Source of the DNA: Pseudomonadota bacterium
GTDB taxonomy: Bacteria; Desulfobacterota; Desulfobulbia; Desulfobulbales; Desulfocapsaceae
DNA: 64,000 bases
Reading direction: 5' to 3'
NCBI GenBank assembly: GCA_018821985.1
Contig: JAHJKP010000010.1
Location: 19,631-83,630 of the forward strand
The position numbers and the translations under genes were made by a program. A model generated the notes under the pieces. It had not been told where the DNA came from. It worked only from the letters and a program-made list of their open reading frames with translations, and did not search any database. Of this stretch, positions 58,622 through 64,000 are shown in pieces. Position 1 is the first letter of the stretch; each line of letters begins with the position of its first letter.

Positions 58622-59403
58622 AATTCCACCAGATGACTCTGATAAATTTCACCCATTGTACTCTCCACAAACTCACGGATATGCGGTTCCCGCGACCATT
58701 GCAGGGCCTCAGGGCTGGCAAACACATCAGTTTTTCCATTATTTAAAACAATAACCTGATCCGCCAAATTAAAAACCTTGGGGATATCGTGGCTGACAAT
58801 CACCGCGGTATAGCCGACCTGTTCCTGCATCCTGGCAAAAAGCCTATAGATATCCTGGGTCATGACCGGATCAAGACCTGTGGTTGGCTCATCAAAAAGC
58901 ATGATCTCCGGCTTCAACTGCAAGGCCCTGGCCAAGCCCACCCGCTTACGCATGCCGCCGCTCAACTGAGCGGGAAACTTTTCCTCATGACCGGTCAACT
59001 CAAGCTGGGTCAGGATGGCCATGACCTGCTCACGGACCTCACGATCCGACTTGCTGGTTCGCTCCCGAAGCGGCAGGGCCACATTCTCAAAGACACTCAA
59101 GGAATCAAAGAGGGCCGCGCCCTGAAAGAGCACCCCAAAACGGGTGCGCAACTGTTCAAGGGAACGTCCCCGCAACCCGGTCACATCTTCACCTCCAACC
59201 AGAATCTGACCGCTGTCCACCTCCATCAGCCCCAGGATCAGCTTCAGGGTAACACTTTTCCCCTGGCCGCTGCCGCCGGCAATGACTGTGGTCTTGCCGA
59301 CCGGGATGCCAAAATCAACATGATCAAGGATCATCTGCCGTCCCCCGTTCTGTTTGGCAAAGGATTTGGTCACATCCCTGAATTCTATGGCAAATTCACT
59401 CAT
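58618..59403 (-). CDS. mlaF: MlaF-type phospholipid transport ATPase
   Basis: ABC ATPase of 261 residues with Walker A GGSGQGKSVTLKLILGL, signature LSGGMRKRVGLAR, Walker B IMLFDEPTTGLDP and the H-loop VSHDIPKVF. The G-x-G-K-S-V ending of the P-loop and the MRKRV signature are usual in MlaF/MkL proteins. It drives lipid movement between the two membranes. Middle gene of mlaEFD. Confidence 0.95.
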   Translation of the reverse strand: MSEFAIEFRDVTKSFAKQNGGRQMILDHVDFGIPVGKTTVIAGGSGQGKSVTLKLILGLMEVDSGQILVGGEDVTGLRGRSLEQLRTRFGVLFQGAALFDSLSVFENVALPLRERTSKSDREVREQVMAILTQLELTGHEEKFPAQLSGGMRKRVGLARALQLKPEIMLFDEPTTGLDPVMTQDIYRLFARMQEQVGYTAVIVSHDIPKVFNLADQVIVLNNGKTDVFASPEALQWSREPHIREFVESTMGEIYQSHLVEL

Positions 59404-60191
59404 AGCAAGACCGCTGTCAACAGATAGTCAAAGATAAGCACCGAAATAGAGGAAAAGACCACGGCCTGGGTAGTCACCCGGCTGACACTCTGGGCTCCGA
59501 AGCCGGCCCCGCGGATCTGATAGACAAAATAGCCGCGTCCTGTACAGATCCAGACCACCAGCAGGGCAAAAACAAAGGACTTGATCACCCCGAGGCGGAT
59601 ATCATGGTTGGTGACGCTGGTGCGCATCCCCTCCAGATAACTGCCGGGATTCACCCCCATGAGATGGACTCCGGCAACATAGCCGCCGGTAATCCCCACC
59701 ACATCAAAGAGGGCCGTCAGCAGGGGGATAGAGACGAGCGCGGCCAGAAACTTGGGACTTATCAAATAGCGAAAGGGATCAACTGCCATGCACTCGAGGG
59801 CATCAATCTGCTCCGAAATCCGCATGATGCCAAGCTCGGCGCACATGGCAGAACCTGCCCGCCCGGCCACCATGATAGCGGTCAGGACCGGCCCGAGTTC
59901 CATGATAAGGGTGAGCGATACCGCAGAGCCCAGCATCCCCTCCGCTCCGAACTTGTGCAGCGAATAATAGCCCTGCAGCCCCAGCACCATACCTGTGGAG
60001 GCAGCTGTACAAAAGATCACCATCATGGAGCCGGCGCCGATAAAATGCATCTGGCGCATGAACTCGGCCATCCGGAAAGGACGCCTGAACACCCCTTTAA
60101 GCGCCAGCAAAAGATAGAGGCCCATACGCCCCATATCCTGAAGCATATAGAGGCCTGTCTCTCCTAATTTTCCCACGGGATTTCGTTGCAT
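59400..60191 (-). CDS. mlaE: MlaE-type phospholipid transport permease
   Basis: About 263 residues with several membrane helices and the MlaE core: QMHFIGAGSMMVIFCTAAST, QGYYSLHKFGAEGMLGSAVS, ELGPVLTAIMVAGRAGSAMC and AELGIMRISEQIDALECM. It is the inner-membrane channel of the Mla system. ATG at 60191 has GGTGAAGG upstream; other ATG/GTG starts exist up to 60293. Confidence 0.94.
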   Translation of the reverse strand: MQRNPVGKLGETGLYMLQDMGRMGLYLLLALKGVFRRPFRMAEFMRQMHFIGAGSMMVIFCTAASTGMVLGLQGYYSLHKFGAEGMLGSAVSLTLIMELGPVLTAIMVAGRAGSAMCAELGIMRISEQIDALECMAVDPFRYLISPKFLAALVSIPLLTALFDVVGITGGYVAGVHLMGVNPGSYLEGMRTSVTNHDIRLGVIKSFVFALLVVWICTGRGYFVYQIRGAGFGAQSVSRVTTQAVVFSSISVLIFDYLLTAVLL

Positions 60192-60486
60192 ACTGCCTTC
60201 ACCCTGCTCAAACGCCATCTCAGATAGCAGCAATTTTTCAGAATATCTTAAAAAAAGTCTCTGGATAATAAAAACGACAAAAGCAACTGTCAACTTCTTT
60301 CAAAAAAACACACACTATCCTTACCTAATTCTTCACTACGTTCTCATGCTACCCCACCTGACACCAATTCGCACCTATCATTTTTTCTTTTTATAGGGAA
60401 TGTGAAGAATTGCCGGAGACAGCTTTCTTTCACCTGCAGATGTGAATCCGTCAGGAATCTGCCGACAGTGGGTCAGCGTTTGCCGA

Positions 60487-60516
60487 TTGACAAACAAAAC
60501 ATCCCTGTGGTAAAAA
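60487..60516 (+). promoter_or_regulatory. Promoter of the tRNA-Leu gene
   Basis: Perfect TTGACA (60487-60492) and TAAAAA (60511-60516) with 18 bases between; the tRNA begins ten bases further on. Confidence 0.5.
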
Positions 60517-60525
60517 CAAGCGCAT

Positions 60526-60613
60526 GCCTGGATGGTGGAACTGGTAGACACCCGAGACTTAAAATCTCGTGGGCCTTGCGCCCGTGCGGGTTCGACTCCC
60601 GCTCTAGGCACCA
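60526..60613 (+). tRNA. tRNA-Leu (anticodon UAA)
   Basis: Full cloverleaf with a long variable arm. Acceptor GCCTGGA pairs with TCTAGGC; the D arm has GGTAGAC; anticodon stem CGAGA/TCTCG encloses CTTAAAA, giving anticodon TAA; variable arm is GTGGGCCTTGCGCCCG; the T arm is CGGGTTCGACTCCCG. CCA is encoded. It reads UUA codons. Type II length of 88 bases confirms Leu. tRNA-Leu genes are frequent integration targets, and accessory DNA follows. Confidence 0.98.
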
Positions 60614-60621
60614 ATAAGGAT

Positions 60622-60659
60622 AAGGGGTTTCAGTGATTCACTGAAACCCCTTTCTTTTT
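60622..60659 (+). terminator. Strong Rho-independent terminator of tRNA-Leu
   Basis: AAGGGGTTTCAGTGA pairs with TCACTGAAACCCCTT across a minimal loop, and TTTCTTTTT follows. It ends the tRNA transcript. Confidence 0.9.
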
Positions 60660-60704
60660 GTACTGTGACTACATTTGACTACAGCTTATTTGTGGGGATA
60701 ACGT

Positions 60705-60740
60705 GTCGCTCACGGGGCGCGGTTTTTTTGCGCTCCCGTG
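60705..60740. repeat. Hairpin after the tRNA-Leu terminator
   Basis: CACGGGGCGC pairs with GCGCTCCCGTG with one bulged T around a T-rich loop (60711-60740). It lies between the tRNA terminator and the end of the lipase gene; possible terminator for the lipase gene or an element of the island edge. Confidence 0.35.
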
Positions 60741-60834
60741 CAGTAAATTGTTCGATCTTCATCCGCAATAATGCGGTCAAATCTGCTCTTGGCTTATTGT
60801 CTTCACTGGAAAGAGCCAAAAACAGACTTGGCCT

Positions 60835-61935
60835 CTATCTCTGTTTTGCGTTGCAGGCAGCGCGTTGACTTGCCTGAAACTTGGCTGTGCATTCCTTATC
60901 TGGCGCTGCATACCAAGACTGCACGGCCATTTTCTTTGGTGCTTCAGTCTTGACGTCCATTTTCTCTGCCGCTTTAGTCTTCTTTTCCATCAGCGTCAGT
61001 GCGAACCTTGCCATGGAATGCTGGGCAACCGGATTAGTTCTATTCGCGTAGTTAAATCTCACCTCATTGATCCATGGCTCAGGCGGAAAAGCCAGTTTAT
61101 GAAATATTCTCAGATTTGCCAGAATCTCGTTCGATTCGTAAATACGGTAAATACGTGGTTCGGGATATTCTCCGTTGGAATTACATGCCGCAAATGGCGA
61201 TTTGTCACGCCGCGACGTGTAAGCAGTAGCAGAACTCGGCGCAAAGGCATACGCCTGTTTAAAGCTTAAGGTATTCGCCTGGTCATAGAAAACAGCCTGG
61301 GCCAACCCTCCGCCCAGGGAATGCCCGGTGGAGGAAAGCTCTAAGACCTTGCCCGTAACATTTTTATCGTGCATATATTGCATGACTTTTTCCGTATAAA
61401 CTCGGGCAGCGGTATATTGATGCTTATCCGTAAAAAATCTTCTAATCCAGTATGAGTTGCCGTACCACCAGTCATTGAACCCCCACGTGCCACGGAATGC
61501 GATAATTACTTCGGTCTTTTCAGCAGTCTCCCGTTTCCACACATGATAAAATAAGCCGACATCGTCTTCGCATGAAGGAGCATATTCGGCACCAACAACC
61601 CTCTCCCATCCCGCATCGTTGAGCCATTTCTCCAATCTATGCTTTTCTTCAGGCTGGAGCTTGGGATCATTCCCGCAGTCCTGATCTGCGGGTTCTGCGT
61701 AAGCATAGGCGGACATCGCGGCATAATCCGCAAACCGACCGGCAGCTGCGGCTTCGTCAGCAAGTAGCATTCTGACCTGCCATGACCGTATGCGAGGCTT
61801 GTCAACGCCAAGGACCCCGCCTTCAGGACAATCCTCAAGGGAGAGGGAGGAACAACCAAACAAGGCCAGTACAAGCAGTACCGGAATGATGAAGCGGATA
61901 TGTCGAGCAGGTTCTGTATTCATCAGGAATTTCAT
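60835..61935 (-). CDS. Class-3-type lipase lipoprotein
   Basis: A 366-residue protein with a lipoprotein signal (lipobox LFGC, about residue 27). The serine-hydrolase elbow is STGHSLGGGLAQA and the preceding strand FRGTWGFNDWWYGN is the class 3 lipase (PF01764) pattern. It probably acts on lipids in the outer membrane or outside the cell. ATG at 61935 has AAGGAG eight bases upstream. The last 60 residues are Lys/Ala-rich. AT-richer than the preceding core genes and located just after the tRNA. Confidence 0.85.
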   Translation of the reverse strand: MKFLMNTEPARHIRFIIPVLLVLALFGCSSLSLEDCPEGGVLGVDKPRIRSWQVRMLLADEAAAAGRFADYAAMSAYAYAEPADQDCGNDPKLQPEEKHRLEKWLNDAGWERVVGAEYAPSCEDDVGLFYHVWKRETAEKTEVIIAFRGTWGFNDWWYGNSYWIRRFFTDKHQYTAARVYTEKVMQYMHDKNVTGKVLELSSTGHSLGGGLAQAVFYDQANTLSFKQAYAFAPSSATAYTSRRDKSPFAACNSNGEYPEPRIYRIYESNEILANLRIFHKLAFPPEPWINEVRFNYANRTNPVAQHSMARFALTLMEKKTKAAEKMDVKTEAPKKMAVQSWYAAPDKECTAKFQASQRAACNAKQR

Positions 61936-62159
61936 CAAGCCATCTCCTTCAATACTATGAGTTAGCGCTCTTGCTTAATTAAGGATACCCTTAAGCTAAT
62001 ATCTATGAAGAGTTGTGATTTAACCCGATGTTACATTTTTGACCATTAATTAAAAATATCAGGGTCTATCACCTGTTTGCCATATTTTTATTGAGTTGAA
62101 ATTTTTCTTAAAGGTAAAATCTTGGGTCCGCTGGATGGACTGATTATGTGAGTATGTTG

Positions 62160-62765
62160 TTATGCAAAACTGTTTTTGATAACTACATCGTTAAGATCTA
62201 GCTGCCCCGGTCTCGGCCACGTCTCTTTTGTGCCCTTACCAATTGCCACAAACATTGCAATTACATGGTCAGCGGGTAGATTAATAAGTTCAGCAACTTT
62301 TTCGAAATCGAAGCCATCCATTGGGCACGAATCGTAACCCATTGATTTTGCAGCAATCATTAATGTTTGTGCGGCTATGCCGCAAGATCTCATCGCCTCA
62401 TCTCTCTGAACCTGGTCTTTGCCTCGATAGTAAGCATCGATAGCTGGTACTATAAACTCCTGAACTTCTTTTGGAGCATTAACCCAGTATTGAGCAGGAT
62501 TTTTCTCCCATGACTTCAGATCGGCACAGAGAACGATAAATAACGATGCATCTGTAACTTGTGCTTGATCCCAAGCCACTCCCCTGATTTGTTTCCGCAA
62601 CTCTGTATCAGTAACCACAACAAAGCGCCAGTTTTGAATATTGAATGCCGTAGGAGAAAGAATGGCTAATGACAACAGCTCATTTACTTCTTCAGGCGTC
62701 ATACTGTGGTTTGCATCATAGTGCTTTACAGAGCGTCGTGATTCTATTGCTTGTTTTGTATTCAT
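62160..62765 (-). CDS. Nitroreductase-family flavoprotein
   Basis: FMN-dependent oxidoreductase of 201 residues: IESRRSVKHYD near the start, LAILSPTAFNIQNWRFVVVT, and AMRSCGIAAQTLMIAAKSMG and DHVIAMFVAIGKG later. Physiological substrate unknown. ATG at 62765 has AAGGAG upstream. An attC-like site separates it from the next gene upstream. Confidence 0.9.
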   Translation of the reverse strand: MNTKQAIESRRSVKHYDANHSMTPEEVNELLSLAILSPTAFNIQNWRFVVVTDTELRKQIRGVAWDQAQVTDASLFIVLCADLKSWEKNPAQYWVNAPKEVQEFIVPAIDAYYRGKDQVQRDEAMRSCGIAAQTLMIAAKSMGYDSCPMDGFDFEKVAELINLPADHVIAMFVAIGKGTKETWPRPGQLDLNDVVIKNSFA

Positions 62766-62794
62766 AATTTTCACTCCTTCGTTTTTTTTTTGCT

Positions 62795-62866
62795 ACCTAA
62801 CGCCTGCCTTCATCTGCAGCTATGCAGCGTAGCGGAATAGCCATCAAGTGTAAGGCTTTGTTGGAT
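62795..62866 (-). repeat. attC-like site between two cassette-like genes
   Basis: Read on the gene strand, the 72-base element starts with ATCCAAC (matches RYYYAAC) and ends with GTTAGGT (matches GTTRRRY, the integron crossover core). Inner GCC(TT)/(AA)GGC segments can pair and the centre folds as CTGCA/TGCAG. It begins ten bases after the stop of the DUF6868 gene and ends before the ribosome site of the nitroreductase gene, which is normal cassette layout. No integrase is in the window. Confidence 0.4.
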
Positions 62867-62874
62867 GATCCATT

Positions 62875-63117
62875 TTATCCGACGATCAGCAGAGCCACGT
62901 AGGGAACGACATTGAAGAACAGAAAGACAACTTTGAAAAACCCAAGGAACGAGTAAATGACCGCGTTGAAGGTTTCTCGAGGAAGGGGAAACCATTTGCT
63001 TTGTGTGCGATACACCAAATCCGGGGCAAATGCACAGAAAACTGCCCACAGAATCAAGATGCCGCCATTTATGATTGTGCACCACCTGAAGAACGTTGTA
63101 ACTGTCCGAATATCCAT
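62875..63117 (-). CDS. DUF6868-type small membrane protein
   Basis: An 80-residue protein with two membrane helices (CTIINGGILILWAVFCAF and FLGFFKVVFLFFNVVPYVAL) linked by APDLVYRTQSKWFPLPRETF. I recall this pattern as DUF6868, of unknown function. ATG at 63117 has AAAGGAGG upstream. Preceded by the multi-hairpin element. Confidence 0.82.
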   Translation of the reverse strand: MDIRTVTTFFRWCTIINGGILILWAVFCAFAPDLVYRTQSKWFPLPRETFNAVIYSFLGFFKVVFLFFNVVPYVALLIVG

Positions 63118-63141
63118 GGTCTTCCTCCTTTCTCTTTCTGC

Positions 63142-63322
63142 ATTTAACGACGCCGGATGAGCCGCGAGACTCACAGGTTTTGGTGGGAGCTTGCTCACGC
63201 CAAAACTGAGAATCGCAGGTTCCATTGGCCTTGATAGGTGGAGCGTAAGCAGAGCCTGTCAAGGCCAATGGAGAAGCATCCGGTGTCGATAAGACGGACC
63301 GCTTGCAGTCCGTCTTATCGAC
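63142..63322. repeat. Multi-hairpin element (three-way junction plus adjoining hairpin)
   Basis: CGACGCCGGATG (63148-63159) pairs with CATCCGGTGTCG (63277-63288) and encloses two inner hairpins: CCATTGGCCTTGATAGG (63222-63238) with CCTGTCAAGGCCAATGG (63255-63271), and GTTTTGG with CCAAAAC extended by TCTCGC-type arms (about 63163-63217). Immediately adjacent, GTCGATAAGACGGAC (63285-63299) pairs perfectly with GTCCGTCTTATCGAC (63308-63322). One end reads GTTAAAT on the gene strand, matching the integron core. Fits a large recombination site or a structured RNA. Remainder of the 293-base gap has nothing I recognise. Confidence 0.55.
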
Positions 63323-63410
63323 CTGCGTCACCAGCGGCCCACCCAAGATTGCCGCGCCAGCGCCGCCCCGTTTCTTTCCGTCTGGTGAATGCACTGGCTC
63401 GGGCTTCCAA

Positions 63411-63836
63411 TTATTTTTCTAGTTCTTCGACGACGGACTTATATTTCTCATGTATCATTTTTTGATCAAAATCCATAAACTCAGCAAGCATTGTTTGGTC
63501 CTCAGTTTCGGAGAAGTACGCACGGGAGGCGGGGAAGAAAACCTTGTCCTCTTTTTCGATATGCTTGGGATAGAAATCCACGAGTGTGTTCAGACAACTA
63601 ACAATATCGCCAAGGGCAGAAGAGTCTCCAATTCTGTATCGTGTATTAGCTTCGACAAGAGCCTTTGTAGTCTTCCGACCGAAAAGATGCTCTTCGATTA
63701 GTTCATTCATGACTCGTCGATCTATCTCTGACAACTCCTTGTTATTCAAGTCCCGAAACAAAATATCTTCTTCTTTCCCGTGGTGGGTACGGTCGGCATA
63801 GGTCCGAATAAAGTCAACGGCCTTATCAACCAACAA
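63411..63836 (-). CDS. Hemerythrin HHE-domain protein, 5' end missing
   Basis: The frame reads FIRTYADRTHHGKEEDILF, EEHLFGRKTTKALVEA, FYPKHIEKEDKVFFPA and MIHEKYKSVVEELE, a hemerythrin-type cation-binding domain. Full-length relatives start about 40 residues earlier with a helix carrying the first His. Here no ATG precedes it; only a TTG at 63836 is available, while the frame runs open upstream to the transposase tail. The insertion most likely removed the true start, making this a probable pseudogene. Confidence 0.65.
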   Translation of the reverse strand: MLVDKAVDFIRTYADRTHHGKEEDILFRDLNNKELSEIDRRVMNELIEEHLFGRKTTKALVEANTRYRIGDSSALGDIVSCLNTLVDFYPKHIEKEDKVFFPASRAYFSETEDQTMLAEFMDFDQKMIHEKYKSVVEELEK

Positions 63837-63922
63837 TGGGTCGATTTTCTGTGTTTGCCCAGAAGTGGCTCCGATCGTTTGAACAGTATTACACGTTTTT
63901 TTAAGTGAAATTTCTGCTTTTT

Positions 63923-64000
63923 TTACGCTGCCTGTTCAACCGTCGGCAGCATCATGACATACGCCTCGCCAGGTGTCTTTTTACCTAATTTTGAATGTGG
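63923..64000 (-). CDS. IS3-family transposase, C-terminal fragment at window edge
   Basis: The reverse strand ends a frame PHSKLGKKTPGEAYVMMLPT followed by VEQAA and a stop. HSxLGxKTPxEAY is the C-terminal signature of IS3-type (OrfB, rve_3) integrase-fold transposases. The catalytic domain lies outside the window. It is 86 bases from the truncated hemerythrin frame. Confidence 0.8.
   Translation of the reverse strand, partial: PHSKLGKKTPGEAYVMMLPTVEQAA

Noticed and set aside
63142..63288. Second canonical attC site
   Set aside because: One end has GTTAAAT but the other reads CTTATCGAC instead of RYYYAAC, so it is reported only as a structured element.
62810..63394. Long reverse-strand frame running through the DUF6868 gene and the hairpin element
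   Set aside because: It is an out-of-frame shadow of DUF6868 continued through non-coding repeats.

Overview
The window reads as the chromosome of a Gram-negative anaerobe of the Desulfobacterota, most like the Desulfobulbales (sulfate reducers or sulfur disproportionators). This is inferred from gene content and order, not from a marker-gene search. Supporting content is a SelB selenocysteine elongation factor, lipid A genes (lpxA, lpxI), Mla transport genes, a PF09936-type RNA methyltransferase between trmD and rplS, a MetF/MTHFR_C fusion, MglA/MglB-like switch proteins and many PAS sensor proteins. Genes are dense, often overlap by 1-14 bases, and TTG/GTG starts are common.

Layout. 1-4.2 kb: end of an alkyltransferase-like gene, a PAS histidine kinase, a FetAB-type ABC exporter and RtcB. 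4.3-10 kb: purEK (close to the gammaproteobacterial type) behind a strong leader hairpin, selB, a metallo-beta-lactamase-fold hydrolase and an Mrp/NBP35 ATPase. 10.3-17.9 kb: ftsY, a membrane J-domain protein, an aminotransferase, a Lys-rich microprotein with a VF530 protein, der, a vWA-OmpA lipoprotein and an unknown membrane protein. 17.9-24.5 kb: envelope genes, namely an AmgK-like sugar kinase, a MurU-like nucleotidyltransferase, lpxI, lpxA and an omptin-type outer-membrane protease, plus the MetF fusion. 24.7-28.2 kb: an MglB-MglA-type GTPase module followed by a 795-residue acidic protein with repeats. 28.7-36.0 kb: tatD, a YggS protein, ffh, then the rpsP-khpA-rimM-trmD-methyltransferase-rplS-rnhB-yraN run with a structured leader before rplS. 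36-41 kb: pdxA, tmk, a TPR lipoprotein and a LolB-like lipoprotein. 40.6-53 kb: a YkgJ-type Cys-cluster protein, an AMIN-domain protein, a radical SAM/DUF2344 fusion, a GH17-like glucanase, a binding lipoprotein coupled to a large hybrid kinase, and a hemerythrin-PAS-GGDEF protein. 53-60.3 kb: biotin operon bioBAFGC (no bioD seen) directly downstream of mlaEFD.

60.5-64 kb: tRNA-Leu(UAA) with its promoter and terminator, followed by accessory-looking DNA: a lipase-like lipoprotein, a nitroreductase, a DUF6868-type membrane protein, a hemerythrin gene missing its 5' end, and the tail of an IS3-family transposase. An attC-like site and a large multi-hairpin element lie between these genes, so this part looks like an integron-cassette or island segment.

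The signals I rate most worth pursuing are the MglAB-type locus with its repeat protein, the rplS and purE leader structures, and the attC-like and multi-hairpin elements of the last 1.3 kb. All functional statements come from motif recognition by eye. No searches were run.
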